A DNA stretch of 64,000 nucleotides from AV40 sp035568175 (GTDB lineage Bacteria; Verrucomicrobiota; Verrucomicrobiia; Chthoniobacterales; UBA10450): the NCBI GenBank assembly GCA_035568175.1, contig DATMON010000024.1, forward strand, positions 1-64,000, in the 5' to 3' direction. Shown piece by piece: positions 51,651 to 60,564 of this stretch. The notes under the pieces were generated by a model. It did not search any database. It saw nothing but the letters and a program-made list of their open reading frames with translations, and was not told where the DNA came from. The translations under genes and the position numbers were made by a program. Position 1 is the first letter of the stretch. Each line of letters starts with the position of its first letter.

Positions 51651-53027
51651 ATGCTCGATAGCTTAGATACTCTCATCGCCTTCGTTCTGATCATGCTCGT
51701 GGTCAGTTTGCTCATCACCATTGCCGTGCAAGTGGTAGCCGCTGCGCTCAATCTCCGCGGACTCAATTTGCTGAATGGCTTGTCGAACACGTTTATTTTG
51801 ATTGCCCCAGATGTCGTCCGAGACACCAAGGAGTTGGCGCGGTGCGTTTTGAAGGGGCGGTTGCTTTCGGACAGTTTCTTGCCGGATTGGCCAATAATAC
51901 GTTGGTGGCGGCACACCACCGCTATTCGACCGGACGAGATTTTTGACAGCATTCACCGAATCGCCATCGCGAAAAAAATACCTGACGACGAAAACCTGCG
52001 GGAGAGCGCTCAGGGCCTGCTCGTTGCATTAGGCATGGACAGGCAAACCTTGAAAGATGCTGCGGACGAGATTTTAGGTGCACAAAAAACCGTGCAGGAC
52101 TTTGCCGATGCCGCGACCAAAGCGGTTCAGGCGGTGGGCGATGCAAAAGTTCGAGACCAGGTCCAAGCGGTACTGAGTGCGGCGACGGCCAAGATAGGCA
52201 CATACGAGGCACAGGCTGTAGCGGTGGCCGAAAAGGCCGTCGCCGAGGCAGCGGCGTCCATCGATGCCGCCTATCAAAAGTTTCAGTACTGGACCAGCAT
52301 TTGTCAGGAGCGAGTACAGCAATGGTTCACCATGCACACTCGCGTAATCACTATCGTTTTCGCTTTCGTCTTCGCCTTTGGGCTGCAGCTCGACACCGTG
52401 GAAATTTTCAAACTGGTCTCTTCTAATAAAGCGGTGCGGGACAAGCTGGTCGCTCAATCGGCCGCTGTTACTTCTCAAGCCGAAAAGGCATTTCGCGACA
52501 GCAAATCTGTCCTGCAGAAAGCTTACGATGCTTGGCCGGATAAAACTGATCCAGCCGTGCAGACCGCAGTGGCGTCGATCAAGGTTGAGCCGAACGACAC
52601 TCGCGAAAAATTGACTGACCGCATTAAAACAGCGCTCGCTTCTGTGCCGAACAACGAGGCTCACCTTAAGTCGTTCAATGACACGATAGACAAGACAGCT
52701 ACTGATACACTTAAAGAGCAGGCGGGTGACTATAATTCGGTCAAAGCCGATTTTGATAATACGGGTTTCGAGCTGTTTCCAAAAAGCGATCAGGGCCGCT
52801 GGGGGAGAGGCATGTGGTGGAAAGGTTCCCACGGACATGGGTGGGGAATCATTTTTTCAGCGGGACTACTTAGCCTCGGAGCACCATTTTGGTACAACGC
52901 GCTCAAGAATCTCACCAGTCTCAAGTCCACCGTAGCGCAAAACATCACCAAGCAGCAGGACCAGGATCTAAAACAACCCGACGGAGACAAGCCTAAAACG
53001 CCGCCTCCGACGGTTACGCAGTCGTAA
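51651..53027 (+). CDS. Membrane protein with coiled coil, island gene 3
   Basis: A 458-residue protein. First helix IAFVLIMLVVSLLITIAVQVVAAAL (about 9-33), then an Ala-rich coiled-coil segment (AATKAVQAVGDAKVRDQVQAVL, AVAEKAVAEAAASIDAA), a middle helix at about 228-248 (VITIVFAFVFAFGLQL), a second coiled region and a last helix (GIIFSAGLLSLGAPFWYNAL near 410). No enzyme motif. Such layouts act as membrane sensors or effectors but no family is assigned. Confidence 0.72.
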   Translation: MLDSLDTLIAFVLIMLVVSLLITIAVQVVAAALNLRGLNLLNGLSNTFILIAPDVVRDTKELARCVLKGRLLSDSFLPDWPIIRWWRHTTAIRPDEIFDSIHRIAIAKKIPDDENLRESAQGLLVALGMDRQTLKDAADEILGAQKTVQDFADAATKAVQAVGDAKVRDQVQAVLSAATAKIGTYEAQAVAVAEKAVAEAAASIDAAYQKFQYWTSICQERVQQWFTMHTRVITIVFAFVFAFGLQLDTVEIFKLVSSNKAVRDKLVAQSAAVTSQAEKAFRDSKSVLQKAYDAWPDKTDPAVQTAVASIKVEPNDTREKLTDRIKTALASVPNNEAHLKSFNDTIDKTATDTLKEQAGDYNSVKADFDNTGFELFPKSDQGRWGRGMWWKGSHGHGWGIIFSAGLLSLGAPFWYNALKNLTSLKSTVAQNITKQQDQDLKQPDGDKPKTPPPTVTQS

Positions 53028-53037
53028 CAAAACCGTA

Positions 53038-53190
53038 ATGCTGTATATCGACGAGGGAAAGCAGATCAACTCGCGGGAAAAAATAATTACCCCTGTAGCT
53101 GTGATGAATGACGCAAACCTCGACACGATTGCGATTTTCGATAATGCGCTTATTCACGAGCCCTCACCGAATCCGTCGCCCGAAAGTTGA
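53038..53190 (+). CDS. Short ORF between membrane protein and GH75-like gene
   Basis: A 50-residue frame (MLYIDEGKQINSREKIITPV...) starting 8 bases after the previous stop and ending 7 bases before the next ATG. It contains a DTIAIFDNALIHEPSP segment. Tight spacing supports translation, but a short length and no homologue make it tentative. Confidence 0.4.
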   Translation: MLYIDEGKQINSREKIITPVAVMNDANLDTIAIFDNALIHEPSPNPSPES

Positions 53191-53197
53191 TAATGCC

Positions 53198-53812
53198 ATG
53201 CCCAAACAAGCAACACTAGAAATCACGGTTCCGATGACAGTTGATGTCGATGGTGCGCCCAACGCATATGGGCCTGACGATAGCAAGGCCCTTGACTATG
53301 AACTTAACGCCCATGAAGGGGATCCGCCGAGAAAGACAAATCCAATCGTCGGCTACCTCACAAGAAATGACGACGGGCGTACCCCGATTCTACAAGGTCC
53401 GGACGATCCGTATCCTGGTTTTTACATTTCTACATCAGCCTTTCAGCATCCAACCAGAGACCGGCTTGATCCTCGAAAGTACTGCAATGCGGCAAAGATA
53501 AATTACGTCGTCCGCGCGAGCGCCGCTCATAATCTAGGGGTACGAGTTGGCGACTTCGTTGTTGTTCACAGTAAGAAGTACGACAAAACAGTTTACGGGG
53601 TCGTGGGAGACACTGGCAATAGCAAGGGCTCTGAAGGATCACTATCTCTCGTTCAGGGCCTGGGATACCCCTTTAAGGATGGCAAGAATGATAGCGTGGA
53701 CGATCCGGATATTGTGATCCGCTATTTCGCTAACACCAACAACCAGTTCTTTGATACCCAGGAAGACCTAAATGCTGCGGCCGAGACGGCCGATCTGGAT
53801 GATCAATTCTAA
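53198..53812 (+). CDS. GH75-type fungal-chitosanase-like protein
   Basis: A 204-residue domain: VDVDGAPNAYGPDDSKALDYELNAH, PYPGFYISTSAFQ, YCNAAKINYVVRASAA, GVRVGDFVVVHSKKYDKTVYGVVGDTGN and GEGSLSLVQGLG-like end. The order DGAPxAYxPxD ... GVRVGDxxVV ... YxVVxDxG is that of glycoside hydrolase family 75. It has no signal peptide, unlike secreted chitosanases, so it may act in the cytoplasm after a different export path or have another role. Catalytic Asp/Glu not verified. Confidence 0.72.
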   Translation: MPKQATLEITVPMTVDVDGAPNAYGPDDSKALDYELNAHEGDPPRKTNPIVGYLTRNDDGRTPILQGPDDPYPGFYISTSAFQHPTRDRLDPRKYCNAAKINYVVRASAAHNLGVRVGDFVVVHSKKYDKTVYGVVGDTGNSKGSEGSLSLVQGLGYPFKDGKNDSVDDPDIVIRYFANTNNQFFDTQEDLNAAAETADLDDQF

Positions 53813-53906
53813 AAGGACGAATCTTGGCTCTTGTCCGATCTAGCCGTGTCACCCTGGCCGTGGCTCTAGTCTAGCGTCCGTTGCAAGACGAGGATCCCAA
53901 AAACCT

Positions 53907-54701
53907 GTGGCTCAAACTATAGCAACGAAACTCAACAAGCGTTCTCCCAAATGGTACGGATGGCTGCCGGATTTGCCGGATAACCGCGATTTCTCCTACA
54001 GCGTGGTCGCGCCGGGGCTGGGTGCTTTGCCGACGAAAGTTGATCTGCGCGCCAAATGTCCGCCCATCGAAAATCAGGGACAGATAGGAGCCTGCACCGC
54101 TCATGCGCTTGTCGGCGCGCTCGAGTTTCTTGAGTTAAAGGACGGCTGCCCGTTCGTTAACCTGAGCCGGCTCTTTGTTTACTACAACGAGCGCGCGATT
54201 GAAGGAACAACAAACCAGGACAGCGGCGCGTTTCTTCGCGACGGGATTAAGTCGCTGTCCAAACTAGGTGTCTGCCCGGAAAAAGAATGGCCGTATCGCG
54301 TCAAGGCTTTCACCAAAAAGCCGACCACGAAGTGTTACTCGGACGCGAAGAAACATCAGATCACTTCTTACCATCGGATCAGCGCGATTGACGAAATGCG
54401 GACATGTCTGGCCGACGGATATCCTTTCGTGTTCGGGTTCACCGTTTACCAAGCGTTCGAGTCAGCCGCCGTGGCGAAATCGGGCGTGCTGAATCTGCCT
54501 AATCCAAAGGAGAAGGTCGTGGGCGGCCACGCCGTCATGGGTGTGGGATACGACGATTCGCAAAAGCGATTCATCATTCGCAACTCGTGGGACACCGATT
54601 GGGGGCAGAAAGGCTATTTTACCATGCCGTACGATTATCTCGATCCCGCCAAGAACTTGGCCGACGATTTCTGGACGATCCGCATGGCGGAGGAGGGCTA
54701 G
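53907..54701 (+). CDS. Papain-like (C1A) cysteine protease without prodomain
   Basis: A 264-residue protease-like protein from a GTG at 53907. Catalytic triad motifs are visible: Cys63 in NQGQIGACTAHALVG (papain NQGxCGSCWAF), His208 in GGHAVMGVGYDD and Asn226 in IRNSWD. The cathepsin prodomain and signal are missing, so it is cytosolic or in a special complex. It is the last gene of the island set before array B. No inhibitor gene is adjacent. Confidence 0.88.
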   Translation: MAQTIATKLNKRSPKWYGWLPDLPDNRDFSYSVVAPGLGALPTKVDLRAKCPPIENQGQIGACTAHALVGALEFLELKDGCPFVNLSRLFVYYNERAIEGTTNQDSGAFLRDGIKSLSKLGVCPEKEWPYRVKAFTKKPTTKCYSDAKKHQITSYHRISAIDEMRTCLADGYPFVFGFTVYQAFESAAVAKSGVLNLPNPKEKVVGGHAVMGVGYDDSQKRFIIRNSWDTDWGQKGYFTMPYDYLDPAKNLADDFWTIRMAEEG

Positions 54702-54727
54702 CTTGCGTACGTATGAATGGGAAACTT

Positions 54728-54763
54728 GTTAGACGAAAAATTTTTGTCTTATTCTCGTTAGAT
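54728..54763 (+). other. Conserved hairpin leader before cassette array B
   Basis: Cores gttagac and gttagat 29 bases apart bracket ttagacgaaaaatttttgtctta. Compared with the array A copy, pair T-G became C-G and pair G-C became A-T, so pairing is kept. The next gene starts at the second core, as in array A. Confidence 0.65.
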
Positions 54764-55487
54764 GCTAAAGCACGTCGTCAGATGGTCAGCACTTGCGTTC
54801 CTGCTTTGCCTGGCTGGTAATGGGGCGATTAGCGCGCTCCATGAAAACATTGGCCCCGGCGGCGATCAAAGGAAAACATTCGTTACCAAAGCTCGGAGCG
54901 GACAATACAGTCTGATCCAAAGACCTGCCCATCTAAAATCTTGCGACGAAGACGGCGGCTGGCCTTGTTATCGGACCACGGTTCATTTTGGCGATAAATC
55001 CAAACCGGACCAATTTCTGCCGGCAGTCGGCCTCGCCAGAAAGGCGAGTTATCAGATGCCCGCCGACTATATTATCTCACCGGACGAGCATTGGTTTGTT
55101 CGCGACCAGCACCTTTTTGCCGGATGCAACACGCTGGTCTTGTACAAGGTCGAGCCCGACGGAAAAGTTCGTGAGGAGCAAAGCGATCTTGTCGATCTTG
55201 CATTGAAATGCGTTTTGGAAGATTTGCATCGGGCCGGGAAAACTCAGCTTTCTTCCGCAGGATTTTTTCATCTTTCGGGTGAGGACGTGGTCTGGGATCG
55301 CGTTTCCGATGCGCTCCACTTTAAACTTTTCGCCCGGCCAGATCCACCCGATCCCAGCATCCGCGACTGCCTTGTTCGTTACGATCTGCGAACGCGCAAA
55401 ATGACGCACGGGAAAATCCCTCTCGGCGATTCCAAAACAGGCGACGAACTGGAAACAGTGACGGTCGGCGCGACGGCCGACCAGTGA
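54762..55487 (+). CDS. Cassette gene: exported hypothetical protein
   Basis: A 241-residue protein whose ATG overlaps the GTTAGAT core. Signal RWSALAFLLCLAGNGAISA. Mature part has four to six Cys (LKSCDEDGGWPCYRT, FAGCNTLV, ALKCVLEDL, IRDCLVRY), a likely disulfide-bonded domain. No family recognised. Ends 53 bases before the attC left core. Confidence 0.72.
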   Translation: MLKHVVRWSALAFLLCLAGNGAISALHENIGPGGDQRKTFVTKARSGQYSLIQRPAHLKSCDEDGGWPCYRTTVHFGDKSKPDQFLPAVGLARKASYQMPADYIISPDEHWFVRDQHLFAGCNTLVLYKVEPDGKVREEQSDLVDLALKCVLEDLHRAGKTQLSSAGFFHLSGEDVVWDRVSDALHFKLFARPDPPDPSIRDCLVRYDLRTRKMTHGKIPLGDSKTGDELETVTVGATADQ

Positions 55488-55539
55488 TTTAATTACCGCA
55501 TAACTTGTGCTTCTCGTTTCTGTTCGTGGCCATAATTTC

Positions 55540-55660
55540 ATCTAACCAAGCGATGAAGCGAATCGCTGCCGATTAGAAATTCACTTTTTGTGACTACACG
55601 CATCCATTCCAGATCAGCCTCGCTCTCAGTAGCGATTCGCTTATCTTATTCCCGTTAAGC
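55540..55660 (+). other. attC recombination site (array B)
   Basis: atctaac left core, gttaagc right core. The inner stem is 15 pairs: gatgaagcgaatcgct against agcgattcgcttatc, perfect except for the same unpaired G as in array A. Right end cttattcccgttaagc. Length 121 bases. This is the best attC in the window. Confidence 0.88.
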
Positions 55661-55689
55661 CACACGACATTTATACTGAAGTAAATTGT

Positions 55690-56523
55690 ATGCCTGATGA
55701 AAAAACTCAAAATTTTAATGGTCTATTGATCACCGGCTTGCTGGCCCTTCTTGGTACGGTTACGGGGGGAGTCGTTAAGGGCTATTGGGACACAAGCCTG
55801 GCCAACAGAGATTTCCAATCGAAATTGATCCTCCGTGCCTTGGAATCGGAAGACATGAACAAGAGGATCAGTTCCCTTCAGTTTCTGGTCAAAACGAACT
55901 TGATATCAGATCCGCGGGTTATGGATGGCATAAAGCAAGCCGTTAGGGACGGTGACATTCCGCGGTTCGACCCAATCAGACAGCAAGAGCCCGGGGTTAG
56001 TGTTGTTCCGAGTGCCAAGGCGCAAGTTATTGCGGAAAATCCCGCATTAAAGGGCAGTATTCTTCCATTGGTTGCCTTAAAGGTGCGGCACGGCGATGTG
56101 ATTGATTCCATTACTCCCATTTTCGCTGAAATCGGTCCCGACTTGAGCTTTAAAGGCCAAAAAAAAGTTGGCCAACGAATTGGGGGAAACAGCGGTAATG
56201 AAACACTTCTTGAACGCGAGGGATGTATTATTACCGGAGTTAATGTTTATCGGGGAAACTACTTTGGCCGAGACGAAGTCATCCAGATACAGGTGATCTG
56301 GCATAAGTTAACCCCACAGGGGATCGATCCAGGTGGAGAAATCGTCTCCGAAAAATTGGGTTCGGGCAAATTCGCCAAGATATCTCAACCTCCGAAAGAA
56401 CTTCGCGCGCAACCCGGATATTACATTTCTGACTTCACCTCATCTACTTTCGACCACACGAGTGGTGAGACATTTTTTAACGATATTTCTATTAGCCAGG
56501 AAAAACTACCGATAGGGAACTAG
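55690..56523 (+). CDS. Cassette gene: membrane-anchored hypothetical protein
   Basis: A 277-residue protein. A helix GLLITGLLALLGTVTGGVVKGYW near the N-terminus acts as an anchor. The soluble part has a helical FQSKLILRALESEDMNKRISSLQFL and a beta C-terminal domain (EGCIITGVNVYRGNYFGRDEVIQIQVIW, jacalin-like in style). Not assigned to a family. It begins 29 bases after the attC right core. Confidence 0.72.
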   Translation: MPDEKTQNFNGLLITGLLALLGTVTGGVVKGYWDTSLANRDFQSKLILRALESEDMNKRISSLQFLVKTNLISDPRVMDGIKQAVRDGDIPRFDPIRQQEPGVSVVPSAKAQVIAENPALKGSILPLVALKVRHGDVIDSITPIFAEIGPDLSFKGQKKVGQRIGGNSGNETLLEREGCIITGVNVYRGNYFGRDEVIQIQVIWHKLTPQGIDPGGEIVSEKLGSGKFAKISQPPKELRAQPGYYISDFTSSTFDHTSGETFFNDISISQEKLPIGN

Positions 56524-56600
56524 ACGAAGGAGAACTTATTTCCTTTGGGCATTATCGGACTTTATTCGCAGCGCACTTATTCCCGCTGACAGGGGCGCAT
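56524..56600 (+). other. Degenerate attC remnant (array B)
   Basis: cttattcccgct at 56576-56587 matches cttattcccgtt of the perfect attC, but the core reads gctgaca and no left partner is clear. It lies where an attC is expected between two cassette genes. Confidence 0.4.
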
Positions 56601-56608
56601 TTTCGCGT

Positions 56609-57088
56609 GTGACCGTCGAGTATCTTGCCGATCGTCGTGAGTTCATACCCATTGTGTCGTCTTGGCATCATACGGAGTGGGGCCATCTTCGTCCCGGCGA
56701 GACTGTGGAAGATCGTGCGGTGCGAGTCGAACGCGACTGTGGCCATCGCGAGATTCCAACTACGTTCGTGGCGCTGGACGGGCATCAGTGTCTCGGTTCC
56801 GCCAGTCTTATCGCATGTGACATGGACATTCGCCCGACGCTGACACCGTGGCTTTCCGGCGTGTTCGTCGCGCCAGAGCACCGGAGGCGCGGGGTAGGCG
56901 CGGCTCTCGTCGAGCGAGTTGTGGAGGAGGCGCGGGCACTCGGCAAGTCACGTCTCTATCTTTACACGCCCGGTTCTGGTACTCTGTATTTCAGACTTGG
57001 CTGGTGCGTTGCAGAGCGCACATTTTATCGCGAGCTATGGGGAGAGCAGGAGATCACGATTATGGAGTTTGCTATCCATGCGCCGTAA
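56609..57088 (+). CDS. Cassette gene: GNAT acetyltransferase
   Basis: A 159-residue GNAT protein from a GTG at 56609. Acetyl-CoA motif VFVAPEHRRRGVGAALVERVVEEA (R-x-x-G-x-G/A) and motif B LYLYTPGSGTLYFRLGW. Typical of cassette-borne GNATs that modify small molecules or drugs; substrate unknown. Ends in the left core of the last attC. Confidence 0.9.
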   Translation: MTVEYLADRREFIPIVSSWHHTEWGHLRPGETVEDRAVRVERDCGHREIPTTFVALDGHQCLGSASLIACDMDIRPTLTPWLSGVFVAPEHRRRGVGAALVERVVEEARALGKSRLYLYTPGSGTLYFRLGWCVAERTFYRELWGEQEITIMEFAIHAP

Positions 57089-57206
57089 CCGGGCGACGCA
57101 GCCAACTCGCGACCGGCGAGTAACCCGCTGAGTCGTTGAGATTTTCGGCGGTTGAACTGAGAAGCATCGGCAACCGATGCGGTCGCCCTACAATTTCTCG
57201 TTAGGC
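57082..57206 (+). other. attC site at the end of array B
   Basis: gccgtaac left core (one extra base) and gttaggc right core. Inner stem gggcgacgc against gcggtcgccc with one bulge. Right end tttctcgttaggc fits. The right core ends inside the stop codon of the thymidine phosphorylase gene (TAA at 57203-57201). Part of the loop is a gcatcggcaaccgatgc repeat. Confidence 0.6.
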
Positions 57207-58433
57207 GATCTCGACTGCTTTTTCGAGCAACGGCGTGATGTTGACGATCGAGCGCTCGTTGCGCGCGTGAATCATGAACAACGGCTCGTCAAGATCGACC
57301 TGTTCGCCGACTTTCTTGATTTTGGAAAAGCCAACCGCGAAATCGACGGCGTCGTCCGCCTTTTGTCGGCCGGCGCCGAGTAACACCGACGCGCGCCCAA
57401 TCAATTCAGCATCGATTTTTTTCACCTTGCCGGCGGATTTCGCCGGCCAGGGTTGAATGATCGTTGCCCGATGTTGCTCGAGAATTTTTTCTACAGCCGT
57501 CGCGTCTCCATCCTGCGAGTAAACCAGGGAAACAAATTTCTTCCAGGCGCTTCCATCTTGTAGACGTTTTTCCAACTGCGCTCGCGGTGTCTCGGAAACT
57601 TTTTCAGCAAGATCGATAATCAACTTGATTAGATCGGGCGGGCCGCCGCCTTGTAAAATCTCGACGCACTCGGCTATCTCGAGCGCATTCCCAACCGCGC
57701 GACCGAGCGGCTCATCCATCGGGCTGAGCAGATACGAAGTTTTCACTTTCATTGACTCGCCGACGTGGGTCATCGCTTCGGCCAGCTGTTCGGCTTCCTC
57801 TTTCGTTTTCATGAACGCGCCGCTGCCGAATTTCACATCGAGCACGAGACGATCGAGATTTTCCGCGAGCTTCTTGCTCATGATGCTCGCAACAATGAGC
57901 GGTTGCGACGGCACCGTCCCCGTCACGTCGCGCAACGCGTAAAGTTTTTTGTCCGCCGGACAAATGTCCTCCGTCTCGCCGATCATGAAGACGCCGATTT
58001 TTTCCAATTGTTTAAGCGCGCGTTTCGCATCCAGATTCACATTGAAACCCGGAATGCTTTCGAGTTTGTCGAGCGTTCCGCCGGTGATGCCTATCCCGCG
58101 GTCGGAAATCATCGGCACCCAGGCTTCATCGCACGCGAGCAATGGCGCGAGCACGAGCGAAACTTTGTCGCCGACACCGCCGGTCGAGTGTTTGTCGATC
58201 TTCGGCGGCGAACCTTCCGGATATCTAAGGACCCGCCCGCTTTGCATCATCGCCTCGGTCAGATGGTGCGTCTCGGCTGACGTCATGCCGCGGAAGAACA
58301 CCGCCATCGCCAAGGCGCTCATTTGGTAATCGGGGATGTCGCCGACGGTGAAATCTTCGACCAGGCTCTTGATTTCCTTAGTGGTCAACGCGTGGCCCTC
58401 GCGTTTCTTTTCAATGAGCGATGGGACGTGCAT
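57201..58433 (-). CDS. deoA: Pyrimidine-nucleoside (thymidine) phosphorylase
   Basis: About 410 residues from the ATG at 58433. Family motifs: DYQMSALAMAVFFRGMT, KHSTGGVGDKVSLVLAPL (phosphate/base site), GGTLDKLESIPG, GSGAFMK, and a C-terminal VGxQVxxxxPL lipoyl-like end. It cleaves thymidine or uridine with phosphate. Convergent with the cassette array; the last attC core lies at its stop codon. Confidence 0.96.
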   Translation of the reverse strand: MHVPSLIEKKREGHALTTKEIKSLVEDFTVGDIPDYQMSALAMAVFFRGMTSAETHHLTEAMMQSGRVLRYPEGSPPKIDKHSTGGVGDKVSLVLAPLLACDEAWVPMISDRGIGITGGTLDKLESIPGFNVNLDAKRALKQLEKIGVFMIGETEDICPADKKLYALRDVTGTVPSQPLIVASIMSKKLAENLDRLVLDVKFGSGAFMKTKEEAEQLAEAMTHVGESMKVKTSYLLSPMDEPLGRAVGNALEIAECVEILQGGGPPDLIKLIIDLAEKVSETPRAQLEKRLQDGSAWKKFVSLVYSQDGDATAVEKILEQHRATIIQPWPAKSAGKVKKIDAELIGRASVLLGAGRQKADDAVDFAVGFSKIKKVGEQVDLDEPLFMIHARNERSIVNITPLLEKAVEIA

Positions 58434-58636
58434 GATCTGGGGCACAAGGGAGCAAGCCGCGCGCCCACCGTCGCCGTTAGAGCCCGATTGGATGCGAGGA
58501 AGTTTTCGCTCCCACCGTATCGGGGGATGAACAGCTTGTAGTCTTTTGCACCGGAAGCCGTCCCGGCCTTCGTTGCACGAAGTGAGGATTGCGTGAACGG
58601 TGAAAAGGGAAAATGCTATTCGTCGCTTAAGTCTCG

Positions 58637-59569
58637 ATGCAAAAATCGGAGAAGATCTTTATCGCCGGTCACGGCGGAATGGTGGGCAGTGCTCTAACAC
58701 GGGCGCTCGAATCGCGGGGTTTTGCGAACTTGCTCAAGCGGGATCGGAGCCAGCTTGATCTCGGCGACGTCGCCGCGGTGACGAGGTTTTTTGCGAAAGA
58801 GAAACCGGAAGTAGTGATTTTCGCTGCCGCAAGAGTCGGCGGAATCAAAGCCAACAACGATCACCCCGTCGAGTTTCTCCTCGAGAATCTCAGCGTTCAG
58901 AACAATGTCATCGCCGCCGCCCACGAGAATGGCGCGCGCAAACTTCTTTTTCTTGGGAGCTCGTGCATTTATCCCAAGCTCGCGCGGCAGCCGATCCCGG
59001 AAAGCGCATTGCTTACTGGGCCGCTTGAGCCGACCAACGAAGCCTATGCCATCGCCAAAATTGCCGGCGTAAGACTTTGCCAGGCATTTTCTCGCGAGTA
59101 CGGCGCGAATTTCATCTCGGCGATGCCGACAAACCTTTACGGGCCTAACGACAACTTCGATTTGCAAACCTCGCACGTCCTGGCCGCGCTCTTGCGGAAA
59201 GCGTACGAAGCAAAGAAAAGCGGCGCGCGGGAGTTGGTCGTGTGGGGATCAGGCACGCCGCATCGCGAATTCTTGCACGTGGACGATTGCGCGTCGGCTT
59301 GTCTTTACCTTCTCGAGAAATATGACTCACCCGAAATCATCAATGTCGGTTGCGGTGAAGACATTTCGATTCGCGAACTGGCCGAGTTGATTTGCGATGT
59401 CGTCGGTTTCGAGGGCGAATTGAGCTGGGACAAGACGAAACCGGACGGAACGCCGCGCAAGCTCCTCGATGTTTCCAAATTGCGCGCTCTTGGCTGGACG
59501 CCGACGATTCCGCTTCGCGACGGCATCGCCCGAACCTACGATTGGTTTTTGAAAAACGTCGCCAAATGA
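58637..59569 (+). CDS. fcl: GDP-L-fucose synthase-like NAD-dependent epimerase/reductase
   Basis: A 310-residue extended SDR. IAGHGGMVGSALTRAL NADP loop, SSCIYPK with the catalytic Ser, YAIAKIAG with the Tyr-x3-Lys, and VVWGSGTPHREFLHVDDCA typical for GDP-fucose synthase. Converts GDP-4-keto-6-deoxymannose to GDP-L-fucose for surface glycans. GDP-mannose dehydratase is not in view. Overlaps the next gene by ATGA. Confidence 0.94.
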   Translation: MQKSEKIFIAGHGGMVGSALTRALESRGFANLLKRDRSQLDLGDVAAVTRFFAKEKPEVVIFAAARVGGIKANNDHPVEFLLENLSVQNNVIAAAHENGARKLLFLGSSCIYPKLARQPIPESALLTGPLEPTNEAYAIAKIAGVRLCQAFSREYGANFISAMPTNLYGPNDNFDLQTSHVLAALLRKAYEAKKSGARELVVWGSGTPHREFLHVDDCASACLYLLEKYDSPEIINVGCGEDISIRELAELICDVVGFEGELSWDKTKPDGTPRKLLDVSKLRALGWTPTIPLRDGIARTYDWFLKNVAK

Positions 59570-60486
59570 AAAAACTTCGCGTTGGCGTCGTTGGAGTTGG
59601 CCACATCGGGAGCAATCATGCCCGGCTCTATGCTGAGATTCCGGCAGCGGATTTCACCGCGATCTACGATGTCGATCTTGCGCGGGGGAACGCGATTGCG
59701 AAAAAATACGGCGCCGCTGCGACCAAGTCGCTTGAGGAGTTTGCCGAACTGGTGGACGCAGCGTCGGTCGCGACACCGACAAGCTCGCACCACGAAATTG
59801 CGCTTCCGCTTTTGCAGAAAGGCAAACACTTGTTGGTCGAGAAGCCGATCACAGAAAATCCGCAGCACGCGACCGAGCTGGCAGAATTGGCCGCGCACAA
59901 TCAATTAGTTCTTCAAGTCGGCCACGTCGAGCGATTCAATCCAGTGCTGAGCGCGCTCGAAGCGCGATTGACCCATCCGCGTTTTATCGAGGCGCATCGT
60001 CTCTCGTCTTATCCAAACCGCAGCACCGACATTGGCGTCGTGCTCGATCTGATGATTCACGATCTCGAAATCATTTTGCATCTGGTGCGGTCACCGGTGC
60101 AGAACATCGACGCCGTCGGCGTGCCGGTGTTGAGCCGCGGCGAAGATATCGCCAACGCGCGGATTCGTTTTGAAAACGGTTGTGTCGCAAATGTGACCTC
60201 GAGTCGGATTAGTCCCGAACGGATGCGCAAGATCCGGGTTTTTCAGGAGGACGCTTATCTGTCGCTCGATTACGAAAAACAAAGCGGCGAGATTTATCGA
60301 CGCGAATCCGGAAAAATTACGCGCGACAAAGTTCCAATCGAACGCGAGGAGCCGCTGAAGCAGCAGCTGGTATCGTTCGTTGAATGCGCCAGCACCGGAC
60401 GCCAGCCGCGGGTCTCTGGATTTCAAGCGACGGCGGCGCTCGAGCTCGCGGTCGAAATTACCAAGCGAATCGGATCGAGTGGCTAA
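59566..60486 (+). CDS. Gfo/Idh/MocA-family NAD(P)-dependent oxidoreductase
   Basis: A 306-residue protein: VGVVGVGHIGSNHARLY nucleotide motif, LVEKPITENP (EKP) lysine motif, and the C-terminal sheet. In Verrucomicrobiota it lies next to lipid A genes, so it may act on a nucleotide sugar; this is inference. ATG overlaps the fcl stop. Confidence 0.92.
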   Translation: MKKLRVGVVGVGHIGSNHARLYAEIPAADFTAIYDVDLARGNAIAKKYGAAATKSLEEFAELVDAASVATPTSSHHEIALPLLQKGKHLLVEKPITENPQHATELAELAAHNQLVLQVGHVERFNPVLSALEARLTHPRFIEAHRLSSYPNRSTDIGVVLDLMIHDLEIILHLVRSPVQNIDAVGVPVLSRGEDIANARIRFENGCVANVTSSRISPERMRKIRVFQEDAYLSLDYEKQSGEIYRRESGKITRDKVPIEREEPLKQQLVSFVECASTGRQPRVSGFQATAALELAVEITKRIGSSG

Positions 60487-60564
60487 CGCTATTTCATTTT
60501 GCAGCGGTTACTGTGGTGGCAGGCGTCTCGCCTGCGCCATTTTGAGCTGCGCAGCCGGGACAAT

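Noticed and set aside
53813..53906. attC between the GH75-like and protease genes
   Set aside because: atctagc and gtctagc-like words occur, but the paired cores and the TTCTCGTTAG end are absent.
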